A stretch of DNA of 35,596 nt from a virus: positions 1 to 35,596 of IMG/VR virus record IMGVR_UViG_3300009149_000131. One strand, written 5' to 3'. Each line of letters begins with the position of its first letter. The stretch's first letter is position 1. The notes beneath the pieces are model-generated. The model was given only the letters and a program-made list of their open reading frames with translations. It ran no database searches and had not been told where the DNA came from. This document shows positions 19,567-27,572 of the stretch, piece after piece. Both the position numbers and the translations under genes were made by a program.

Positions 19567-21078
19567 TTGGATCAACCGAAAATAATAAGACCACAGGAAG
19601 GTTACCAACTTCAGGCGCTTAGTTCTTCCGCTGATATTTTGATAGGCGGGGGCGCTGCGGGCGCGGGAAAAACCTTTTGTTTATTATTGGATCCTTTGCG
19701 TTACAATAATAATCCTGATTTCGGGGCGGTTATCTTCAGGCGAACAACCCCGCAAATTACAAACCCTGGGGCGTTATGGGACGAATCAAATAAAATTTAT
19801 CCCTTCGTTGGGGCTTCGTCAAATAAAACCGCGTTATCCTGGACGTTTAAAAGCGGGGCGCGAATTAAATTTTCACATTTAGAATACGAAAAAAATGTTT
19901 ACGACTGGCAGGGATCGCAAATTGCTTATATTGGATTTGACGAATTAACCCATTTTTCGAAGTTCAGTTTCTTTTATTTATTGTCGCGGAACCGATCGAC
20001 TTCAGGGGTTCGCCCTTGCGTTCGGGCGACCTGCAATCCTGATCCCGATTCCTGGGTTTCCGATTTGATTTCCTGGTGGATCGGGGAAGACGGGTTTCCG
20101 ATTGCTGAACGTTCGGGCGTTCTTCGTTACTTCGCAAAGGACGGCGAATCATTCATTTGGGGGGATTCAAAAAAAGAATGTATTGAAAAAGCCAGTTATT
20201 TTATTGATCCTTTGGTTGAAAAATCAGGGCAGGCGGCAGAAAATTTTATTAAATCGATTACCTTCGTTGGGGGATCCGTTTACGAAAACAAAGAATTATT
20301 AAACGTTGATCCTGGATATTTGGCAAACCTGGCAGCGCAGGACGACGCAAGCAAATTGCAATTACTCGAAGGAAATTGGAAAGTTGCGTTAAACCCTTCG
20401 GACGTTTATAATTATACAAATTTTAAAGACATATTTACAAACGATTTTGTTGAAAAAGGAAGCGGGGCGATAACGGTTGACGCTGCAATTTTCGGGGCGG
20501 ATAAATTAATTATTTGTTACTTCGAAGGGCGGCGCCTGGAAGATTTGGTTTTAATGGATAAAAGTTCGGGGAAGGATATAATCGACAAAATTCGAAAGTT
20601 TCAAAGCGAATATAAGGTTCCGAATTCGCGGGTTGTTTATGACGCGAACGGCGTCGGGGCTTTTATTGGCGGAAAGGAAACGGGGTTTATTCCTGGGGCG
20701 GTTGCCTTTGATAATAACGGAAAAGCAATCCAAACGAAAAAGGATCTTCGAAACTTCAGGAACTTAAAAGCGCAATGTTATTATTTATCAGGGGACGCGG
20801 TTAACAATGCGGAATATTTTATTTCCGAACGGGTTCAAAATTTAATGTATTCCGATAAAATGACAATCCGACAAAGATTTTTATTTGAACGAAAAGCAAT
20901 CAAAAAAGAAGTTCGAAAAAACGAAGAACCTTTTAACCTGATCCAAAAAAAGGAAATGAAATCAAAATATTTAGGGGGCGAATCCCCCGATTTACTGGAC
21001 GCTTTTATGATGAATGAATTCTTTTATTTGGTTCCGAAAAGAACGGCGCCAAAATCAACGGTTGTTCGAAGAAAATAA
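19567..21078 (+). CDS. terL: Terminase large subunit
   Basis: The protein has 503 aa and is the packaging ATPase/nuclease. Walker A is GGAAGAGKT at residues 28-36. Walker B is IAYIGFDE at 119-126 with the catalytic Glu. A coupling-type segment VRPCVRATCNPDPD follows. The C-terminal RNase H-like nuclease has acidic motifs GAITVDAAIFGADK, VVYDANGVGA and SPDLLDAFMM. The start is TTG 19567; no ATG lies nearby and the first residues (DQPKIIRPQEGYQLQ) are the usual TerL N-terminus. It opens the late block, separated from small terminase by array B. Confidence 0.93.
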   Translation: MDQPKIIRPQEGYQLQALSSSADILIGGGAAGAGKTFCLLLDPLRYNNNPDFGAVIFRRTTPQITNPGALWDESNKIYPFVGASSNKTALSWTFKSGARIKFSHLEYEKNVYDWQGSQIAYIGFDELTHFSKFSFFYLLSRNRSTSGVRPCVRATCNPDPDSWVSDLISWWIGEDGFPIAERSGVLRYFAKDGESFIWGDSKKECIEKASYFIDPLVEKSGQAAENFIKSITFVGGSVYENKELLNVDPGYLANLAAQDDASKLQLLEGNWKVALNPSDVYNYTNFKDIFTNDFVEKGSGAITVDAAIFGADKLIICYFEGRRLEDLVLMDKSSGKDIIDKIRKFQSEYKVPNSRVVYDANGVGAFIGGKETGFIPGAVAFDNNGKAIQTKKDLRNFRNLKAQCYYLSGDAVNNAEYFISERVQNLMYSDKMTIRQRFLFERKAIKKEVRKNEEPFNLIQKKEMKSKYLGGESPDLLDAFMMNEFFYLVPKRTAPKSTVVRRK

Positions 21079-21082
21079 AATT

Positions 21083-21871
21083 ATGATAAAATTCACTTCA
21101 GGAAAAAGGAAGAATAAAAAATTTTATAGTTGCCCGACTTCCTGGGGCGAAATAACTTTTAAACAATGGAAAGATTTAAACGCTTCGGATAATGAATTGG
21201 AAATGATTTCAATTTTAACGGGGATCACTTCAGAAGCGATTAATTTAATTTCTGAAGGTAGTTTATTAAAATTATCTTTGGCGATCGGATTCGTTGCGAA
21301 ACCGCTTCAAATGGAAAATTACGCGCCGCCTTCAGAATTTAATTATAAACAAAACCGAAAAATTCCTTTTGTCGAAGATATTCGCGAAAAAAATTACGGT
21401 CAAAAAATATTCCTTCAGCATTTATTAATTGAAAACGAAAAGGACGAAGCGAAAATTATTGAAGAATCCGTTTTAATTTACGCGCAACCGTTTATCGATA
21501 ATTCCGAATTTAATTTGGATCGGGTTATTGAATTAAAAAATTCTTTGGATAACGTTTTTTTTGTAGATTCGTATTCGATTGCAATCGATTACGCGAATCA
21601 ACTTCGGGAAATTGTAGAAACGGAAGCAAAACAATTAAACGTTCAACCAACGAACGAACAAAAGGCGGCGGGGGTTGATATGTTTTTAAAATTTGGGGTT
21701 ATGAATACGGTTAAAGCCCTGGCAGAAAATAACGTTTTGAATTATGAAAAGGTTTTAAGAATAGAGTATAATACGGTTTTTATTCATTTATTAATGAAGA
21801 AAACCGAAGGAATTTATCAGGACAATTACAGAAAAATATTAGATCAAAAACATAAAAGAAGTAGAAAATGA
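21083..21871 (+). CDS. Unknown late protein downstream of large terminase
   Basis: The protein has 262 aa from ATG 21083 (ataaaattATG), preferred to an in-frame start inside the terminase gene. It contains CPTSWGEITFKQWKDLNASD, a pattern found in hypothetical proteins of Bacteroidetes phage tail regions. Long helices follow (AIDYANQLREIVETEAKQLN). It could be a tail-assembly or packaging accessory protein. It overlaps the next gene by 4 bp. Confidence 0.7.
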   Translation: MIKFTSGKRKNKKFYSCPTSWGEITFKQWKDLNASDNELEMISILTGITSEAINLISEGSLLKLSLAIGFVAKPLQMENYAPPSEFNYKQNRKIPFVEDIREKNYGQKIFLQHLLIENEKDEAKIIEESVLIYAQPFIDNSEFNLDRVIELKNSLDNVFFVDSYSIAIDYANQLREIVETEAKQLNVQPTNEQKAAGVDMFLKFGVMNTVKALAENNVLNYEKVLRIEYNTVFIHLLMKKTEGIYQDNYRKILDQKHKRSRK

Positions 21872-22341
21872 TAATTTCAATAGTTCAAACGCTTGTTAAT
21901 CAATTAAACGTTAGCGGATTAACTTACGGATTCGGACACGGGGCGCAATATTGGGCGAACCTATTAAATGACGAATTCGATTTTGGCGACTTCAAAGGGA
22001 TCGTTTATTTAGATCAACCAATTACAACCGATTACCAATTAACCGCGGGCGGATATATTGGCGAATTTTATAATATAAGTTTGTTTTTTATGTTAAAATC
22101 CGAATTAGATTGGTTACCCGCCGAACACGATTTTAATTGTATTGAACCCGCAAACAATGCGATTCGTCAATTTATATCGATATGCCAGGCGGCAAACGAA
22201 TTAATCGACGAAGTTTCGGATCCTTCCGCCGTTGAATTTATCAACTTATTAGACGTTAACGTTTCGGGGAAAATATTAACAATCAAATTAAAACCGCGAA
22301 TTAATGCGGGCGTTTGTATTCCGATCCCGCCAATACCTTAA
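21868..22341 (+). CDS. Probable tail terminator/completion protein
   Basis: The protein has 157 aa, an alpha/beta protein (TLVNQLNVSGLTYGFGHGAQ, GIVYLDQPITTDYQLTAGGY), with a strand-rich end (GKILTIKLKPRINAGVCIPI). Size and place just before the HK97 gp10-like gene fit a tail terminator or neck component, by analogy only. It overlaps the upstream gene by 4 bp (ATGA). Confidence 0.5.
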   Translation: MIISIVQTLVNQLNVSGLTYGFGHGAQYWANLLNDEFDFGDFKGIVYLDQPITTDYQLTAGGYIGEFYNISLFFMLKSELDWLPAEHDFNCIEPANNAIRQFISICQAANELIDEVSDPSAVEFINLLDVNVSGKILTIKLKPRINAGVCIPIPPIP

Positions 22342-22344
22342 AAA

Positions 22345-22800
22345 ATGGCTGAAAGTTTAAAAGAAATAATAAAACAATTCGGGGAAAAATTAACCGAAGA
22401 TATTAAAAAAGCGATTCCCGTTGCAACGGGGCAAACGCGGGATTCCGTAAACATAGAATATACTAAAACGGGTTTTATTATTCGGGGCGGCGAACAAATC
22501 GGGGCGATAATTGACGGAAGGAAACCCAGTCAAAACGGAAAAAAGCCAGGGCAATTAAAGCCAATGATTTTAGAATGGATTAAAGCGAAGCGAATTCGCC
22601 CGCGCGAATCTTCAATGACTGAAGAAACGTTGGCTTTTTTAATTTCGCGATCGATTCACGAAAAAGGTTATCCAGGAAAGGGAAATATTTTTGCGAAAGT
22701 AATAACGGATTCCCGAATTAATTCGTTAACACAATCGTTATTAAATTTTGAAACGATCGCGATTCAATCAAAAGTAATTAAAGAATTTAAATTTAAATAA
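22345..22800 (+). CDS. HK97 gp10-like neck/tail completion protein
   Basis: The protein has 151 aa. An N-terminal helix (SLKEIIKQFGEKLTEDIKKA) is followed by IPVATGQTRDSVNIEYTKTG, matching the hallmark 'P-x-x-T-G-x-x-R/D-S' segment of HK97 gp10-like proteins. RGGEQIGAIIDGRKPSQNGK fits the family too. These proteins help join head and tail in siphoviruses. The neighbours are tail genes. Confidence 0.72.
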   Translation: MAESLKEIIKQFGEKLTEDIKKAIPVATGQTRDSVNIEYTKTGFIIRGGEQIGAIIDGRKPSQNGKKPGQLKPMILEWIKAKRIRPRESSMTEETLAFLISRSIHEKGYPGKGNIFAKVITDSRINSLTQSLLNFETIAIQSKVIKEFKFK

Positions 22801-22801
22801 A

Positions 22802-23899
22802 ATGGGCTTAAACGTTACCGAATACCCGCAAAGAATTGTCGATAATAACCCGTTATTCGTTTCGAAGTGGTCGGCAATTAATCATTCGATGTTATTTAAA
22901 ATGGAACGCCAGGACTACCCCGTTTTTATTTTTTATAATCCCGTTACCTTTGTTTTGGTTGCGGTTATTACGGTCGGAACCGTTATCGATTCCCCTTTGC
23001 CTGGCGATAAAATTTACATTGAAACGCCGAACGCTTCAGGAACTTTTATCCTGGCGGCTTACGGGTTCCCGAATGTTTTCACAATGGAACCGAAAACCTG
23101 GACGGGCGGAACTGGCGTTTCGGGATTTATGAATTTACTTTCGCGTAAAAATTATTTTATACGAACAAACGTTTACGGAATAAATGAAAATAATCAGTAT
23201 GAATTAATAGGTCAAAATAGAAACAAACCCGATTCAGCGGGGCGGGCTTCGGTTGACGTTTCCGCATTTCTTAAAAATATTGTAGGATATGAAGATAAAT
23301 TTCAGTATAACATATTAAACGAAAAAGACGAAACCCTGGGTTCGCCTTATAATATTACTTATTCCGAAAACTGGGAATTTTACGAAGGCGCTTTTTCGGG
23401 ACTATCGACAACCCTTTTAAGGTTCGGGGTAAATTCAGCAAAACAGATTCAGGATCTTTACGGGCAAAATATGGGGGTTTACGTTCCGTTTTGGATCAAC
23501 CTATTAACGCCCGTTCCGTTCGCTAAATTTTTAAGCGACTTCGAATCGCCGACTTACTTTCCAGGATTTCCGTTTTCTTTATCTTTTATTTATAGTGAAT
23601 ATTTGGTTGGAATTCAAACGTTTAGACACCAGGAAAATTTCGACGTAAACGGAAATTCAGTCGCAATAATTGCACCGATTAAATTAAGCAACGGAAACGC
23701 GCAGGAAGTTAATCGTTTGTTAATTGATTACGGATTTCCTTCGATAATAAAATTCGCTGAAGTTTGGTTGGAAACTGAAGGGGTAATTGATTGCGTTGAA
23801 TACGTTCAACCTGGTTACGTTCAAATTGGTTATGTTGAATCAATTTGCGGGCTTCCGATTATTTCGTTACCGCCTGAATTGGGAAATCCAACTTCGTAA
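22802..23899 (+). CDS. Tail structural protein
   Basis: The protein has 365 aa, strongly beta-rich, with many aromatic residues and Gly/Pro turns (FPNVFTMEPKTWTGGTGVSG, WEFYEGAFSGLSTTLLRFGV). It has no catalytic motif. Size and position between neck protein and the large tail protein make it a tail-tube, distal-tail or baseplate candidate. Starts 1 bp after the neck gene. I do not recognise the exact family. Confidence 0.6.
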   Translation: MGLNVTEYPQRIVDNNPLFVSKWSAINHSMLFKMERQDYPVFIFYNPVTFVLVAVITVGTVIDSPLPGDKIYIETPNASGTFILAAYGFPNVFTMEPKTWTGGTGVSGFMNLLSRKNYFIRTNVYGINENNQYELIGQNRNKPDSAGRASVDVSAFLKNIVGYEDKFQYNILNEKDETLGSPYNITYSENWEFYEGAFSGLSTTLLRFGVNSAKQIQDLYGQNMGVYVPFWINLLTPVPFAKFLSDFESPTYFPGFPFSLSFIYSEYLVGIQTFRHQENFDVNGNSVAIIAPIKLSNGNAQEVNRLLIDYGFPSIIKFAEVWLETEGVIDCVEYVQPGYVQIGYVESICGLPIISLPPELGNPTS

Positions 23900-23909
23900 A
23901 ATAAACAAA

Positions 23910-24386
23910 ATGAGAATAACAGAAAAGAAAAAAATTAAAGTAGATCACGAATGTAAGGATTTCCCTATTTATTTAACCTGGCTTAATAGTTTGGGGGGTT
24001 ATTCTTATTGGCTTTTTTTTAAAGAACATTCGGAATTAACAAAAACTTCTTTAGAAAATCAATATATTAAATCAATTGAAGATTTAGAAAACGCAATTTC
24101 CACAAATGACATAACGGGAAAATCCGCAGAACATACAATTCAAATCGGGGGAAGAATTCAGGCGGAAGATATGGGGGGAATTACGGGGTTATACGAATCC
24201 CCAAAAGTTGAAAGGTTAATGAATCCTGACACCTGGGAAACGGACGGAACGGGGGGGACGCCCGCGCCAAAATGGCAAAGGGTAATTATTAAACCTGGAT
24301 CGATTACGATTTTAAAAACTGGAATTGAATTCCTTACTATAAAAATGACTTTGGAATTACCTTTTATTAATACCCAAAAGGAATAA
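23910..24386 (+). CDS. Tail-region protein
   Basis: The protein has 158 aa from ATG 23910 (taaacaaaATG). An upstream extension in the same frame overlaps the preceding gene and is unlikely. It contains FPIYLTWLNSLGGYSYWLFF, the sort of segment seen in tail proteins that pack against the tube or tip, and a beta-rich C-terminus (GSITILKTGIEFLTIKMTLE). It lies 6 bp before the 1059-aa tail gene. The function is inferred only as tail structure. Confidence 0.6.
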   Translation: MRITEKKKIKVDHECKDFPIYLTWLNSLGGYSYWLFFKEHSELTKTSLENQYIKSIEDLENAISTNDITGKSAEHTIQIGGRIQAEDMGGITGLYESPKVERLMNPDTWETDGTGGTPAPKWQRVIIKPGSITILKTGIEFLTIKMTLELPFINTQKE

Positions 24387-24391
24387 AAAAA

Positions 24392-27300
24392 ATGAGTTTA
24401 GACGTTTACATAAACGATCAATTGTTAGAATTAAATTCGAATAAGGGGATCGGTTTAACTTTTCAAATCGGTTCGATTTTGAATCCAGGAAATCGCGCGG
24501 GTAATTTATCGAATAATTTTAAGGTTCCGAAGACGCGTCAAAATACGGAAATATTGGAAAACCTTTCGAATATTAATTCGACGACAAATATTCCCTATCA
24601 AAGAAATACGGGGAAAATTGTTCAGGACGGAATCGAAATTTTTCCTGACGGTTTCGCAATCGTTGATTCGACGGGATCCGATTATTCAATAACTATTTAT
24701 TCGAGTAACGTTTCGTTTTTTGATTTAATTAAAGGGGCGAATATTTCCGATTTAGATCTTTCGGATCTTTGCGAAGAATGGACGGTTGCAAATGTTATCG
24801 CAACTTTTAATAATACGGACGGATTTATTTACCCGATTATTGACTGGGGAATTATCGGCGTTCAGTTATTAGATAATACAACTTTACAAAATTCAAACGC
24901 TTTAATTCCCGTTTTATTCCTGAAGGAAGTATTAAACCGAATCGCAACTTCGGTCGGATATGAAATTAAAGGAACTTTTCCTTTGTCGGATCAATGGGAT
25001 CGTTTACTTTTAACCCCGCAACAATTCGGATTTACTGAATTAGAACAATCAACAAACACGGGGGTTGCGCAGGACGTTGTTACGGTTCCGTTAACAACGG
25101 TAATAGTTACCGCAAATCATTGCGCACCGATAACGCCGCTTCCTTACTTTTTAAATATTCCTTTAGTTTATCAGGATATTAACGGGGCAAATTTTAATCA
25201 AATAACGGGGGCGGATTTTACCCCTGATAATACATATTTCGGACAATTCAACGTTAACGCGCAGGGCTTTTTTAACGCGCCTTTCATTCCTTCAAAGGGG
25301 GAATTAACAATTCAGACGGGAACCCTTTACAATGACTTTAAGGAAGCCAATATAAACGATGATTATATTTGTTGGATCAATCGAACCCAGGGATTTAATG
25401 ACGCTAACGTTTGGATAAAAAATTTAAATAATAGTTCTTCCCCTTTATTAATTGCGAATTCGGGATTTAACGATTTTGGGGTTTGTTCAATAACCGAAAC
25501 AAACGGCGGGTTCGTTGCTTATTCAATTACAACTTCAGGACAAACGGACGTTTATTTGTATGACATTAATTTGGCAACCTTAACGCAAATTTATTTAAAT
25601 AATTTAGCGACTGGGATCGTTGATTTCCTGAAGGTTTGGAACGGAAAAGTTATTATTCAGGATCGCGATATTAACGGCGGTTTATTTGTTTACGATATTT
25701 TAACCGCAACCCTTAAAACGGTTATCCTGGGAAATGTAACGGGGGCAGAACTTGACGGGAACGGGGATTTTGTAGTTTATGAAAATTTTAATACAAATGA
25801 TATTATTATTTGGGATTACGCAACCGCAACGAATACGGTAATTGAAAACGGGGGCGCTTTTTCGGGATTGAATACCTGCCACGTTTTGGGCGATTATGCT
25901 ACTTATTGGGACACTTCTTTGGATAAAATGGTTTCCTTTAAAATTTCAACTTTAACGAAAGTTGATATATTAACGGACGCGGGGACAACGGTTCAGGGAT
26001 CCGCGCGGACAAAAACAACCCTGGCGTTTGCGAAACAATCAGGGCAATTATATTTTTATGACTTAATTACTGACACTTTAACGACGCCCCCAACGCAAAC
26101 AAATTGCACGGTTCAGGGGGTTGGAAACGTTCCTGATCGTTACATTGATATAAACGAAAATTTTATTGTTTATCGTTACGATTCAACCGATCAAATAAAC
26201 GCTTACGAAATTTTAACGGGGATTTCCTTTGTCGTTTCATTAGAAACCGATTCGATTTTTTGGGTTAAAATAGGGCAATGTTTGAACGTTGTAACCCATA
26301 CGATAGGCGGGGCGGTTGATTTAATTAAACAAAATATTATAACAACTGGGGCGCCCGTTTTATTCGATACGATCGCAAGCGTTAACAATGTCGTTTCAAT
26401 GAATCGCGCAATCGGAAACGATCGGGTTATTTTTACGAACGATACGGGTTTAAGTTCTTCGCCTTTGGATCGGGTTTCAATTATTCAGCCAGTCGTTTTT
26501 CCAATTTCCGCAAAAATTGAATTAGTAATAAAGGAAAACGGAATTCCAGTTTACACGGCAAACGATGTTTTAACGGTAACCGATGTTAATAACCCTTACA
26601 ATATAACAATAAGCCCAGGCGTTATAATTGTTAATTCGGGGGACGTTTATTCGGTCGAATTATTTATTGAAGGATCCCGCGAAGAAACGATTGATTATCT
26701 TTTGGAATATTCTTTGGCGATTAGTTCGTTTTCTTTTATTGCTTATTGTTCTATTCCTTACGGGGCAAAATTAAGATTAGAAAACTTTTACGATTTAGAT
26801 CAGGAAATCCCATTTAAGGACGTTATGAATATGTATTCCTTAACGATTCAGACGGACGAAGTTTCGAAACAAATATTTTTAACACCTTTAGACGAATTAA
26901 ATAATAATTTATCGAAGGCGATAAACTGGAATGATAAAATTAATTTATCCCGCGCGCCCGTTGTTAAATATAAAATAGGAAGTTACGCGCAAAAAAATTA
27001 TTTAAATTATAAGACTGAAGATGGGGTTCCTGAAAATTTAGGAAGGGGATCGTTTGAAATTAACGATTATCAACTTCCGTTAACAAAAGATATTATAACT
27101 TTAAATTCGGCGGCGGTTGAATCGGAATTTCGTTTGTTAAATGAAGTTACCCCGACAATACATTTTCAATCCGACGAAGGCGATTGTTTCGATAAAAAGG
27201 CGCCGCGAATTTTATTATTGGATAAAATATCAAAACCGATTTCCTGGAAAAATACCAGGAACGGGGACGTTGGAAATTCAACAATCCTTCCGTTATCTTA

Positions 27301-27571
27301 TTTTAATAAAAACACAAAAACCGACAACCTGGATTTCCCTTCTTTAATTTCGGAAAATTATAACGTTTTAACTGGGATTATGAATCAGGTAAAATTTATT
27401 TCAGCTAATTTTCGTTTAACTGAAGTCGATATTTCGAACCTGGATTTTACGATTCCCGTTTTTCTGGACGTTCATTATTTTGAAATACATATTAACGGTT
27501 ATTTTTACATAAATAAAATTTCTAATTTTAAGAAAAACGAACCGACAAAAGTTGATTTAATACGATTATAA
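24392..27571 (+). CDS. Large tail-tip protein with predicted beta-propeller insertion
   Basis: The protein has 1059 aa. The N-terminal ~220 residues (VYINDQLLELNSNKGIGLTF, NNFKVPKTRQNTEIL) and C-terminal ~350 residues (YGAKLRLENFYDLDQEIPFK, KYKIGSYAQKNYLNYKTEDG) look like tail-tip or baseplate hub modules. Between about 310 and 690 lie roughly eight repeats of about 45 residues with the form 'hydrophobic-strand, 8-15 residues, V-x-x-Y/F/W-D, T/A-x-T/L'. Examples are TDVYLYDINLATLTQI, GGLFVYDILTATLKTV, DIIIWDYATATNTVI and GQLYFYDLITDTLTT. That periodicity suggests a TolB/WD-like beta-propeller. The propeller may bind a host surface ligand. It precedes the tape measure gene. Confidence 0.68.
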   Translation: MSLDVYINDQLLELNSNKGIGLTFQIGSILNPGNRAGNLSNNFKVPKTRQNTEILENLSNINSTTNIPYQRNTGKIVQDGIEIFPDGFAIVDSTGSDYSITIYSSNVSFFDLIKGANISDLDLSDLCEEWTVANVIATFNNTDGFIYPIIDWGIIGVQLLDNTTLQNSNALIPVLFLKEVLNRIATSVGYEIKGTFPLSDQWDRLLLTPQQFGFTELEQSTNTGVAQDVVTVPLTTVIVTANHCAPITPLPYFLNIPLVYQDINGANFNQITGADFTPDNTYFGQFNVNAQGFFNAPFIPSKGELTIQTGTLYNDFKEANINDDYICWINRTQGFNDANVWIKNLNNSSSPLLIANSGFNDFGVCSITETNGGFVAYSITTSGQTDVYLYDINLATLTQIYLNNLATGIVDFLKVWNGKVIIQDRDINGGLFVYDILTATLKTVILGNVTGAELDGNGDFVVYENFNTNDIIIWDYATATNTVIENGGAFSGLNTCHVLGDYATYWDTSLDKMVSFKISTLTKVDILTDAGTTVQGSARTKTTLAFAKQSGQLYFYDLITDTLTTPPTQTNCTVQGVGNVPDRYIDINENFIVYRYDSTDQINAYEILTGISFVVSLETDSIFWVKIGQCLNVVTHTIGGAVDLIKQNIITTGAPVLFDTIASVNNVVSMNRAIGNDRVIFTNDTGLSSSPLDRVSIIQPVVFPISAKIELVIKENGIPVYTANDVLTVTDVNNPYNITISPGVIIVNSGDVYSVELFIEGSREETIDYLLEYSLAISSFSFIAYCSIPYGAKLRLENFYDLDQEIPFKDVMNMYSLTIQTDEVSKQIFLTPLDELNNNLSKAINWNDKINLSRAPVVKYKIGSYAQKNYLNYKTEDGVPENLGRGSFEINDYQLPLTKDIITLNSAAVESEFRLLNEVTPTIHFQSDEGDCFDKKAPRILLLDKISKPISWKNTRNGDVGNSTILPLSYFNKNTKTDNLDFPSLISENYNVLTGIMNQVKFISANFRLTEVDISNLDFTIPVFLDVHYFEIHINGYFYINKISNFKKNEPTKVDLIRL

Positions 27572-27572
27572 A

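Noticed and set aside
22836-23132. 98-codon + strand frame inside the 22802 gene
   Set aside because: Basic and Arg/Leu-rich out-of-frame translation of a well-supported tail gene, without its own start context.
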